A stretch of 64,000 nucleotides of DNA, taken from contig DIBU01000013.1 in NCBI GenBank assembly GCA_002416125.1, positions 299,899-363,898 of the forward strand, written 5' to 3'. The position numbers were made by a program, and so were the translations under genes. The first letter of the stretch is position 1. Every line of letters begins with the position of its first letter. Source of the stretch: Halieaceae bacterium UBA5044 (GTDB lineage: Bacteria > Pseudomonadota > Gammaproteobacteria > Pseudomonadales > Halieaceae). This document shows positions 1 to 7,184 of the stretch, piece by piece. The notes under the pieces were generated by a model. That model had not been told where the DNA came from and made no database searches. It saw nothing but the letters and a program-made list of their open reading frames with translations.

Positions 1-1
1 T

Positions 2-643
2 GTGGATAACTGGGACGTAGTGGGATTGCAGGGAACCGGCAGTCACGATGTGGTGGTGGACGACGTCTTCGTGCCAGAGCACCGCACGCACCGCTCCATC
101 GACGGCTACCACTGCGACAATCCGGGCAACGCGGTCAACGACGCGCCGCTGTACCGCCTCCCGTTCATGCAGGTGTTCGTGCGCGCCGTGTGCACAGCCA
201 GTCTCGGCGCCCTGCAGGGCTCACTTGACGATTTTGTGGAAGTGGCCAAAACGCGGCGCATCGGCCCCAATATCATGAGCGCGGATCCCGCCGTACGCCG
301 CCTGGCAGCGGAGGTGAAAGCCTCCATTGAGGAGATGAAGCTCACGATGCTGCGTAATTTCGACGCCATGATGGCCTGCACACGCGCCGGTGAGCCTATT
401 CCTGTGGAAGATCGGGTTCGATATCGTTACGATTCCGCTGTTGTGGCCGACCGCTGTCTCGAGCTCTCGGGGCGCATGTTGAAGGCGGCGGGCAGCGGTG
501 GCATCCGTCTCGGAAGCGAACTGCTCGCGCGGCATCTGGATATACTGGCGAGCCAGGCGCATGTGGCCAACAATTCACTGCCTTTCGCCGACAATATGGG
601 TGGCGTGTTGTTTGGCGAGGAAAACCACGACTACGCGATCTGA
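2..643 (+). CDS. Flavin-dependent monooxygenase, oxygenase component (HsaA-like, acyl-CoA dehydrogenase fold), 5'-truncated by window edge
   Basis: The C-terminal 213 residues of a group D flavin monooxygenase with the acyl-CoA dehydrogenase fold. The segment WDVVGLQGTGSHDVVV followed by VFVPEHRT is the usual mid-protein signature of HsaA/HpaB-like oxygenases, which hydroxylate a phenolic ring using reduced flavin from a separate reductase. The N-terminal half lies before base 1, so the GTG at base 2 is not a real start. The next gene begins about 20 bases downstream, followed by the C-C hydrolase, hydratase, dehydrogenase and aldolase of a meta-cleavage pathway. The substrate is therefore probably a steroid-derived or other phenolic intermediate. 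A true acyl-CoA dehydrogenase is less likely given this context. Confidence 0.8.
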   Translation: MDNWDVVGLQGTGSHDVVVDDVFVPEHRTHRSIDGYHCDNPGNAVNDAPLYRLPFMQVFVRAVCTASLGALQGSLDDFVEVAKTRRIGPNIMSADPAVRRLAAEVKASIEEMKLTMLRNFDAMMACTRAGEPIPVEDRVRYRYDSAVVADRCLELSGRMLKAAGSGGIRLGSELLARHLDILASQAHVANNSLPFADNMGGVLFGEENHDYAI

Positions 644-664
644 TCTCTAACAGGGGTGAACAAT

Positions 665-1498
665 ATGGCATACAAGGGACTGCTACCCGAGGGCAATTAC
701 GCGGACTGCGCCAACGGCTACCGCATTCACTACCTCGATGAGGGGCAGGGCGATGTGGTCGTGTTTCTGCACGGCTCCGGCCCGGGCGCGAGCGGCCACA
801 GCAATTTCAAGGGCAACTACCCGGCACTGGTCGAGGCAGGCTATCGTTGCATCGTTCCCGACCACATCGGCTACGGTTTCTCCGACAAGCCCGACGATGT
901 CGATCATACACTCGACTTTTTCGTGGAGTGCATCAAACAGACGCTGGATACCGTAGGCGTAGAGCGCTGCACCGTGGTCGGCAACTCGCTGGGTGGTGCG
1001 GTGGCCCTGGGGCTGGCGCTGCAGCATCCGCAACTGGTGGACAAGCTGATCCTGATGGCGCCGGGTGGCCTGAGTGAATTGCATGAATACCAGCAAATGC
1101 CCGGTATGCAGAAGGTGTTCAAGGTGTTTGGCTCCGGCGAGCCGGTAACCCACGAGGTCATGAAGGACCTGTTCGCCACTGGACTGATGTACGATCCGCG
1201 GCATGCCACCGACGAGTTGGTGAAAGAGCGTATGCAGATCATGCAGATCATGAACGGCCACGTGATGGCGAGCATGAAGATTCCGGTGCTCACCCCGCGC
1301 CTGGCGGAAATCCAGTGCCCGGTGCTGGGCTTCTGGGGCATGAATGAGAAAATGATGCCGGAGAACGGGATTCTGGCGATGGCCAAGAACCTCAAGCATA
1401 TGCGGCTCATCCTGATTTCCGAGTGCGGACACTGGGTGATGGTGGAGCACGAGGACCTGTTCAATCGCGAATGTGTGGAGTTCCTGCGTCATGGATAA
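665..1498 (+). CDS. Alpha/beta hydrolase, meta-cleavage product (C-C bond) hydrolase
   Basis: An alpha/beta hydrolase of 277 residues. The oxyanion-hole motif HGSGPG is at residues 36-41, the nucleophile motif GNSLGG has Ser108, and the general base is His256 in ECGHW. This matches the MhpC/BphD/HsaD/TesD group that cleaves ring-fission products into a dienoate and an acid. The usual acid motif WGxxDxxxP reads WGMNEKMMP, so Glu228 stands where Asp is normal. The ATG at 665 is chosen over the in-frame GTG at 656 because AGGGG at 652-656 is its ribosome binding site. The gene overlaps the next one (ATGGATAA), showing translational coupling. Confidence 0.85.
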   Translation: MAYKGLLPEGNYADCANGYRIHYLDEGQGDVVVFLHGSGPGASGHSNFKGNYPALVEAGYRCIVPDHIGYGFSDKPDDVDHTLDFFVECIKQTLDTVGVERCTVVGNSLGGAVALGLALQHPQLVDKLILMAPGGLSELHEYQQMPGMQKVFKVFGSGEPVTHEVMKDLFATGLMYDPRHATDELVKERMQIMQIMNGHVMASMKIPVLTPRLAEIQCPVLGFWGMNEKMMPENGILAMAKNLKHMRLILISECGHWVMVEHEDLFNRECVEFLRHG

Positions 1499-2279
1499 GG
1501 CCGGCCGCATGGCTCTGGGCGATGAGCTCTATCGCGCACTGCGCGAATTCCGTACCCTGGCGCCGCTCACCGAGCGCGCTCCGGACATCACCATTGACGA
1601 TGCCTACCACATCAGTCTGCACATGCTGAACCTGCGTGTGGAGCGGGACGGGGAGCGTGTGGTGGGTAAGAAGATCGGCGTCACGAGCAAGCCCGTGCAG
1701 GACATGCTGGGGGTGTTTCAGCCCGATTTCGGCTTTCTCACCGATGCCATGGAGTTTCCGGATGGCGCCGACATTCCGGTGGCCGGGCACCTGATTCAGC
1801 CCCGCGCGGAAGGTGAGATCGCCTTTCGCCTGAAGAAGGACCTGCAGGGCCCCGGGGTGACCGAACAGGATGTCCTGGACGCCACCGAAGCGATCATGCC
1901 CTGTTTTGAAATCGTCGATTCGCGCATTCGCAACTGGGAAATCAAGATCCAGGACACGGTGGCGGACAACGCCTCCTGCGGCGTCTATGTGCTCGGCCAG
2001 AACGCGGTGGACCCGCGGGATTTCGACCTGCCCAACCTGAAGATGCGCATCTGGAAGAACGGCGAGTTCCACTCCGAGGGGCTCGGCAGTGCAGTGCAGG
2101 GTAATCCGCTGACGGCGGTGGCATGGCTGGCCAACACGCTGGGCGAGTTCGGTATCCCGTTCAAGGCCGGTGAAGTGATCCTGTCCGGCTCGCTGGCACC
2201 GCTGATCCCGGTCGTGGCCGGTGACAGCATGCGCCTGGAACTCGAGGGAATCGGTGAGTGCAGCTGCCGGTTTGTGTGA
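1491..2279 (+). CDS. 2-hydroxypenta-2,4-dienoate hydratase family (2-keto-4-pentenoate hydratase)
   Basis: A 262-residue member of the fumarylacetoacetate hydrolase fold, MhpD/HsaE/TesE branch. It hydrates 2-hydroxy-2,4-dienoates to 4-hydroxy-2-oxo acids. The family segments GKKIGVTSKPVQ and AEGEIAF, the latter carrying metal-binding acidic residues, are visible. The start at 1491 overlaps the hydrolase stop by 8 bases. Alternatives are GTG 1473 and ATG 1509. Position between the C-C hydrolase and the dehydrogenase/aldolase pair fixes its role as the third step of the lower meta-cleavage pathway. Exact side-chain length of the substrate cannot be read from sequence. Confidence 0.85.
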   Translation: MDKAGRMALGDELYRALREFRTLAPLTERAPDITIDDAYHISLHMLNLRVERDGERVVGKKIGVTSKPVQDMLGVFQPDFGFLTDAMEFPDGADIPVAGHLIQPRAEGEIAFRLKKDLQGPGVTEQDVLDATEAIMPCFEIVDSRIRNWEIKIQDTVADNASCGVYVLGQNAVDPRDFDLPNLKMRIWKNGEFHSEGLGSAVQGNPLTAVAWLANTLGEFGIPFKAGEVILSGSLAPLIPVVAGDSMRLELEGIGECSCRFV

Positions 2280-2309
2280 TCAACTGAACACTGATGTGGA
2301 AGATGAGCA

Positions 2310-3218
2310 ATGAGTAAGAAAATCAGGGCGGCCATTATCGGCCCCGGCAACATCGGCACCGACCTGTTGATGAAGGCGATGCGCAGTGAGGTGATTGAAC
2401 CGGTCTGGATGGTGGGTGTGGATCCGGATTCGCCCGGGCTGGCGCGGGCCCGTGACATGGGTATCAAGACCACCTGTGAAGGGGTCGATGGCCTGGTACC
2501 CCACATGCGCGAAGACAATATCCAGATCTGTTTTGATGCCACCAGCGCCTATGTCCATGCGGACAACAGCCGCAAGGTGAATGCCGAGGGCGCGGTGATG
2601 GTTGACCTGACACCGGCGGCCATCGGCCCGTTCTGTGTGCCGCCGGTCAATCTCAAGGACGCCGTGGCCGAGCGGGCCATGAACGTCAACATGGTGACCT
2701 GCGGCGGGCAGGCGACCATTCCCATGGTCGCTGCGGTGAGTCGTGTGCAGGCAGTGAGCTATGGTGAGATTGTGGCAACCGTCAGCTCGCGCTCCGTGGG
2801 CCCCGGAACGCGCAAGAACATCGATGAGTTTACCCGCACCACCGCCAAGGGCGTTGAGTTGATCGGCGGCGCGCAGAAGGGCAAGGCGATCATCGTCATC
2901 AACCCCGCAGAGCCGCCGCTGATCATGCGCGACACCATCCACTGCCTGACGGTGGATGACCCGGACCAGGAGGCGATCACCCGCTCGGTGCACGAGATGG
3001 TGGCCGAGGTGCAGAAGTACGTGCCCGGTTACACCCTGAAGAACGGGCCCACCTTCGATGGCAAACGGGTGAGTATTTATATGGAAGTGGCCGGCCTCGG
3101 TGACTTCCTGCCGCGCTATGCGGGGAACCTCGACATCATGACAGCGGCCGGCTTGCGCACGGCAGAAATGTATGCCGAGGAAATACTGGCCGGTCGCTTT
3201 GTGCCGGCAGCGGCATGA
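2310..3218 (+). CDS. mhpF: Acetaldehyde dehydrogenase (acylating), MhpF/HsaG/TesF type
   Basis: A 302-residue enzyme oxidising acetaldehyde or propionaldehyde to the acyl-CoA with NAD+ and CoA. The N-terminal dinucleotide-binding motif GPGNIGTDL sits at residues 11-19, and the catalytic cysteine is in NMVTCGGQAT. Length equals the usual 300-320 residues. It is followed, with a 4-base overlap of the open frames, by the partner aldolase; the two normally form a channelling complex that passes the aldehyde directly. The context makes acetyl-CoA or propionyl-CoA the end product of the ring degradation operon. Confidence 0.92.
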   Translation: MSKKIRAAIIGPGNIGTDLLMKAMRSEVIEPVWMVGVDPDSPGLARARDMGIKTTCEGVDGLVPHMREDNIQICFDATSAYVHADNSRKVNAEGAVMVDLTPAAIGPFCVPPVNLKDAVAERAMNVNMVTCGGQATIPMVAAVSRVQAVSYGEIVATVSSRSVGPGTRKNIDEFTRTTAKGVELIGGAQKGKAIIVINPAEPPLIMRDTIHCLTVDDPDQEAITRSVHEMVAEVQKYVPGYTLKNGPTFDGKRVSIYMEVAGLGDFLPRYAGNLDIMTAAGLRTAEMYAEEILAGRFVPAAA

Positions 3219-3232
3219 AGGGGAGAGACGCA

Positions 3233-4264
3233 ATGAATTTACAGGGCAGGAAAATCCAGGTGCACGATATGTCGCTGCGCGATGGCATGCACCCCAAGCA
3301 GCACCAGATCACCGTGGAGCAGATGGTCGAGATCGCGGTGGCCATGGACGAAGCGGGGATTCCGCTGATCGAGGTGACCCATGGTGACGGTCTGGGGGGC
3401 GCGTCGGTGAACTACGGTTTCCCCGCGGCCAGCGACCAGGAGTACCTCACCGCGGTGTGCAAGGCGGTGAAGAAGACCCGCGTGTCCGCGCTGCTGCTGC
3501 CGGGCATCGGCACCGTGGACCACCTGAAGATGGCGGTGGACTGCGGTATTTCGACGATTCGCGTCGCCACACACTGTACGGAGGCCGATGTCTCCGAGCA
3601 GCACATCAGCATGGCGGCGCAGATCAGCGGCCTCGATACGGTGGGGTTCCTGATGATGGCCCACATGATTCCGGCGGAAGAACTGGTCGTGCAGTTGAAG
3701 CTGATGGAGTCCTACGGTGCCAACTGTGTATACATCACCGACTCCGCGGGCTACATGCTGCCTGACGACGTCACCTCGCGCATCGCGCTGGCGCGCAAGG
3801 AGCTGAAGCCCGAGACCGAACTGGGTTTCCATGGCCACCACAATCTGGGCATGGGGATTGCCAATTCCCTTGCTGCGGTGGAGGCCGGTGCCACGCGCAT
3901 TGACGGCTCCCTTGCGGGGCTGGGGGCAGGGGCAGGCAACACGCCGCTGGAGGTCTTCCTCGCGGTGTGTGACCGCATGGGCGTGGAGACCGGTGTCGAC
4001 CTGTTCAAGGCCATGGATGTGGCGGAAGACCTGATTGTCCCGCTGATGGACCACATGGTGCGCGTGGACCGCGATTCCCTGACCCTGGGCTGGGCCGGGG
4101 TGTACTCCAGCTTCCTGCTGTTCGCCAAGCGCAGCGCCGCCAAGTACGGTCTCTCCGCGCGGGATATTCTGGTGGAACTGGGCCGCCGTCGTACGGTGGG
4201 TGGCCAGGAAGACATGATCGAAGACCTGGCCATGGATATGGCCCGGGCCCGCGACAGCGCCTGA
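3233..4264 (+). CDS. mhpE: 4-hydroxy-2-oxovalerate aldolase, MhpE/HsaF/TesG type
   Basis: An HMGL-like (DRE-TIM) metal-dependent aldolase of 343 residues. It splits 4-hydroxy-2-oxo acids into pyruvate and an aldehyde. The N-terminal motif SLRDGMHPKQHQ carries the conserved Arg-Asp pair, and GFHGHHNLGMG carries the metal-binding His-x-His. The ATG at 3233 follows AAGGGGAGAG at a good distance and is preferred to the ATG at 3215, which overlaps the preceding stop. It is the last gene of the operon; an 11-bp perfect hairpin follows the stop codon. Confidence 0.93.
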   Translation: MNLQGRKIQVHDMSLRDGMHPKQHQITVEQMVEIAVAMDEAGIPLIEVTHGDGLGGASVNYGFPAASDQEYLTAVCKAVKKTRVSALLLPGIGTVDHLKMAVDCGISTIRVATHCTEADVSEQHISMAAQISGLDTVGFLMMAHMIPAEELVVQLKLMESYGANCVYITDSAGYMLPDDVTSRIALARKELKPETELGFHGHHNLGMGIANSLAAVEAGATRIDGSLAGLGAGAGNTPLEVFLAVCDRMGVETGVDLFKAMDVAEDLIVPLMDHMVRVDRDSLTLGWAGVYSSFLLFAKRSAAKYGLSARDILVELGRRRTVGGQEDMIEDLAMDMARARDSA

Positions 4265-4280
4265 GTCAGCAGCGCCGCCG

Positions 4281-4312
4281 GCGGGCGGCGGCTGGTTGCA
4301 TCCGCCGCCCGC
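4281..4312. terminator. Candidate bidirectional terminator hairpin between the convergent aldolase and sthA genes
   Basis: Perfect 11-bp inverted repeat GCGGGCGGCGG / CCGCCGCCCGC with a 10-base loop, filling the 51-base gap between two convergent genes. There is no T-run on either side, so a factor-independent mechanism is not proven. Confidence 0.55.
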
Positions 4313-4315
4313 GAC

Positions 4316-5716
4316 TCATCCCGTCAGCCGGTTCAACCCATTCAGGGCCGCAATGCGATAGGCCTCTGCCATGGTCGGGTAATTGAAGGTGGTGGAGATA
4401 AAGTAGCGCAGGGTATTGCCGTCCCCTGCCTGTTTCATGATGGCCTGGCCGATGTGAATGATCTCGGTCGCCTCTGCGCCAAAACAGTGTATGCCGAGGA
4501 TTTTCAGGGTGTCAGGGCAGAACAGGATTTTCAGCATGCCCACATCTTCCCCCGAAATCTGCCCGCGCGCGGTGTCCTTGAAGAAGGCGCGGCCCACTTC
4601 GAAGGGCACCCGGCTGTCCGTGAGCTCCCGCTCTGTCTTTCCGACAGAACTGATTTCCGGGATGGTGTAGATGCCCGTGGGCACGTCATCCACGTAGCGG
4701 GTACTCGCCTTGCCGCGGGACACCGCAGCGGCGGAACGCCCCTGGTCGTAGGCGGCGCTGGCCAGGCTGGGCCAGCCGATCACGTCGCCCACGGCGTAGA
4801 TATTCGGTACTGCGGTCTGGTAATGCTTGTTCACCTGCAATTGCCCGCGCTGGTCCGCGGAGAGCCCGACAGCTTCAAGATTCAGTTCATCGGTGTTGCC
4901 GGTGCGTCCGTTACACCACAGCAGGGCATCGCCGCGCAGGTGTTTCCCCGATTTCAGGTGTAGCACTACCCCGCGGTCGCTCGCTTCCACGGCCTCGTAT
5001 TCCTCACGATGCCTGACCATCACGCCCATATCGCGCAGATGGTAATTCAGGGCGACGGAGATCTCGTCATCCAGGAAGGCCAGCAGGTTGTCGAAGCTGT
5101 TGATGAGCTCGACCTTGACCCCCAGACCACTGAAAATCGACGCGTATTCACAGCCGATGACCCCGGCGCCATAAATGAGCAGCTTCCGCGGGGTGTGTTG
5201 CAGGTCGAGTATGGTGTCGCTGTCGTAGATGCGCGGGTGACTGAAGTCGACGTTGTCTGGCTGGTAGGGCCGGGAACCGCTGGCAATGACGATATCCGTT
5301 CCGGTGAGGCGCTCGGTGATGCCGTCGGGGCGGCGCACGGCGAGCGTGTGTGCGTCGATGAAGCTCGCTTTGCCGAGGTGCAGTTCGATGGCGTTGCGCG
5401 CATAGAATTTGCTGCGCATATCGACCTGCCGCTCAATCACGCCGGTAGCGACGGAGAGGGCCGTAGGGTAGGGTATCTGACGGCTGTGACCAATCTCGCG
5501 AAACAGCTTTCCGGTATTGAAGCGGATCAGCTGCTTGACGGCGTGGCGCAGGGCTTTGGAAGGGATGGTGCCGCGGTGCACACAGCCGCCGCCGACCAGC
5601 GGGCGGTCCTCGATGACTGCTGCCCGCTTGTCGTGCTTGGCGGCGTTCAGCGCGGCGCTCTCACCCGCCGGACCGGAGCCGATCACCAGTACGTCAAACG
5701 TGTTGTTTTTCCCCAT
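4316..5716 (-). CDS. sthA: Soluble pyridine nucleotide transhydrogenase (Si-specific NAD(P)+ transhydrogenase)
   Basis: A 466-residue FAD-dependent enzyme that moves reducing equivalents from NADPH to NAD+ in the cytoplasm. The N-terminal FAD motif GSGPAGESAA is followed by GGGCVHRGTIPSKALRH. The latter keeps one cysteine but lacks the CxxxxC redox disulfide of lipoamide dehydrogenases, as expected for SthA. A second nucleotide-binding motif, GAGVIGCEYASI, and a C-terminal dimerisation region with FNYPTMAEAYRIA follow. The ATG at 5716 is chosen over the frame opening at 5767 because GAGGG precedes it and the motif spacing fits the family. Confidence 0.93.
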   Translation of the reverse strand: MGKNNTFDVLVIGSGPAGESAALNAAKHDKRAAVIEDRPLVGGGCVHRGTIPSKALRHAVKQLIRFNTGKLFREIGHSRQIPYPTALSVATGVIERQVDMRSKFYARNAIELHLGKASFIDAHTLAVRRPDGITERLTGTDIVIASGSRPYQPDNVDFSHPRIYDSDTILDLQHTPRKLLIYGAGVIGCEYASIFSGLGVKVELINSFDNLLAFLDDEISVALNYHLRDMGVMVRHREEYEAVEASDRGVVLHLKSGKHLRGDALLWCNGRTGNTDELNLEAVGLSADQRGQLQVNKHYQTAVPNIYAVGDVIGWPSLASAAYDQGRSAAAVSRGKASTRYVDDVPTGIYTIPEISSVGKTERELTDSRVPFEVGRAFFKDTARGQISGEDVGMLKILFCPDTLKILGIHCFGAEATEIIHIGQAIMKQAGDGNTLRYFISTTFNYPTMAEAYRIAALNGLNRLTG

Positions 5717-5811
5717 GCCCTCTGCCCTCACTCCCAGCGGCCACACCGGGCCGTGAAGGTGGAGCATTCTAGCCCGGGCGGGGGTTCAGGTAAATTCCGC
5801 CGGTGGCGGGG

Positions 5812-6366
5812 TTAGCGGGTTTTGTCCCCCGGCTCGCCGGCCTCGGCGTTGCAGTGGTTATCCTGTCGGTCCAGTGTGCCGACGTCCAGCACGGGCGCCG
5901 CGTCGATATGCTCGGCATCCATCATCCTGGCGATGCGCTGCAGGGAGGAGATGATCATGGTTTGCTCCCACTCCTGCAGTTCGTCGAACTGGCGCTTGAA
6001 CTGTTCCTGCAGCGGAATGGGTGCGCTGATCAGTACTTCCATGGCCCGGGGTGTCAGGTGGGCGTGTACCTTGCGTTTGTCGGTATCCGAGCGCTTGCGA
6101 TAGACCAGACCGCGCTTTTCCAGCCGGTCGAGTATTGTGGTCACGGTCGCCTGGCTCAGGCTGATATCGGTGGCCAACTCGCCGATGGTGACTTCACCAC
6201 GCTGGCGGATGGTCTGCAACAGCAGGATCTGTGGCGCCGTGAGTCCCGTGGTCTTGGCCAGATGTCGCGAATGCAGGTCGGTGGCTCGGATTACACGTCG
6301 CAGCGCGACCAGGACATCATCGATACGGGCCAACAGGAGGCTCCTCTCCGTTGCGTGAATCCACAT
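5812..6366 (-). CDS. ectR: MarR-family regulator of ectoine biosynthesis, EctR
   Basis: A 184-residue winged-helix regulator. Residues about 45-110 hold the MarR DNA-binding domain (GLTAPQILLLQ, then the recognition helix ISLSQATVTTILDRLEKRGLV, then the wing with RSDTDKRK). It lies divergent from ectA, the arrangement described for EctR1, the repressor of ectoine genes in halophilic methylotrophs. The intergenic region carries two copies of AAATATTTAGTA, one over a candidate ectR promoter and one just after the ectA -10 box. This fits repression of the operon and of its own gene. The C-terminal 25 residues, rich in Asp and polar residues, lie beyond the usual MarR fold. Confidence 0.85.
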   Translation of the reverse strand: MWIHATERSLLLARIDDVLVALRRVIRATDLHSRHLAKTTGLTAPQILLLQTIRQRGEVTIGELATDISLSQATVTTILDRLEKRGLVYRKRSDTDKRKVHAHLTPRAMEVLISAPIPLQEQFKRQFDELQEWEQTMIISSLQRIARMMDAEHIDAAPVLDVGTLDRQDNHCNAEAGEPGDKTR

Positions 6367-6447
6367 AGTGTACCTCCGGAAGCCGCTGCGATGTTAGTGG
6401 CAGCCGCCTCGACTCTGGGAAAAATGGCAAACGTGCCGGCACACTGT

Positions 6448-6468
6448 AAATATTTAGTAAACAAAAAA
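6448..6468. promoter_or_regulatory. EctR operator site 1 (upstream of ectR)
   Basis: The word AAATATTTAGTA at 6448-6459 is the exact reverse complement of TACTAAATATTT at 6568-6579. The half-site TATTTAGT is clear; the second half (ACAAAAAA) is degenerate. It overlaps the candidate -10 box of the minus-strand ectR promoter, suggesting autoregulation. Confidence 0.6.
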
Positions 6469-6483
6469 CAAAAAATTCATCAA
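6454..6483 (-). promoter_or_regulatory. Candidate ectR promoter
   Basis: On the minus strand, -35 TTGATG (6483-6478) and -10 TACTAA (6459-6454) are separated by 18 bases inside an AT-rich stretch. The -10 lies inside operator site 1. Confidence 0.45.
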
Positions 6484-6553
6484 AATGCCATAAAAAACGG
6501 CTAAAAGAGGTAAAAAGAAACTAACAGGATTTTCGTTGTGCGCTAAATTTGGT

Positions 6554-6559
6554 TATAAT
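6554..6559 (+). promoter_or_regulatory. -10 box of the ectABC-ask promoter
   Basis: A perfect TATAAT, 36 bases before the ectA start codon. The -35 position, 17 bases upstream (TTTCGT, 6531-6536), is weak, as is common for regulated or osmotically controlled promoters. The predicted start of transcription, near 6566, falls inside operator site 2. Confidence 0.6.
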
Positions 6560-6576
6560 GTTTAGCGTACTAAATA
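6559..6576. promoter_or_regulatory. EctR operator site 2 (over the ectA transcription start)
   Basis: The pseudopalindrome TGTTTAGC-GT-ACTAAATA has 8-base half-sites with a 2-base spacer. It closely matches the 8-2-8 EctR1 operator as I recall it from Methylomicrobium alcaliphilum. It abuts the -10 box, so a bound repressor would block RNA polymerase. Confidence 0.65.
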
Positions 6577-6594
6577 TTTGAGGGCAAATAGATC

Positions 6595-7110
6595 ATGGCG
6601 AACGACCTGAGATTACGCGTGCCCACCGCGGCAGACGGCATGGCAGTGCACGAACTCATCGCAGCCTGTCCGCCGCTGGACACCAACTCCGCCTACTGCA
6701 ACCTGGTCCAGTGTTCGCACTTCGCAGCGACATCAGTGGTCGCGGAGGCCGGCGGCACAGTCGCGGGCTTCATTTCCGGGCACCGTATTCCCGAACGGCC
6801 TGACACCCTGTTCGTATGGCAGGTAGCGGTGGGCGAGAGTGGCCGAGGTCGCGGACTGGCCGGGCGCATGCTCGATGCGATCGTGGACCGCCCGGGAAAC
6901 GAGTGGATTCAGCATATGGAGACGACTATCACCGAAGACAACGCCGCATCATGGAAGCTGTTCGAAAGCTTTGCCGGTCGGCGCGGCGCAACGCTGGAGC
7001 GTACGGTATGGTTCGACCGGGAACGCCATTTCAACGGCAGCCATGACAGCGAGATCCGCGCGCGCATCGGGCCGCTGTCCAGCCCGCTGCTGCGCGCCGT
7101 GGGGCGCTGA
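6595..7110 (+). CDS. ectA: L-2,4-diaminobutyrate N-gamma-acetyltransferase
   Basis: A 171-residue GNAT acetyltransferase carrying out the second step of ectoine synthesis, transfer of acetyl from acetyl-CoA to diaminobutyrate. The motif RGRGLAGRMLDAI is the acetyl-CoA pyrophosphate-binding loop, and ITEDNAASWKLFESFA is the typical C-terminal GNAT segment. Residues LDTNSAYCNLVQCSHF are characteristic of EctA. The ATG follows GAGGGC at a normal distance. It opens the ectA-ectB-ectC-ask operon, whose promoter carries an EctR operator. Confidence 0.95.
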   Translation: MANDLRLRVPTAADGMAVHELIAACPPLDTNSAYCNLVQCSHFAATSVVAEAGGTVAGFISGHRIPERPDTLFVWQVAVGESGRGRGLAGRMLDAIVDRPGNEWIQHMETTITEDNAASWKLFESFAGRRGATLERTVWFDRERHFNGSHDSEIRARIGPLSSPLLRAVGR

Positions 7111-7184
7111 CGGGGCCACAGCGCGTCCGCCGCACGAGACGTTTTTCACCGTAACAGCACACAGATTTAACGAGAGGATGACAC

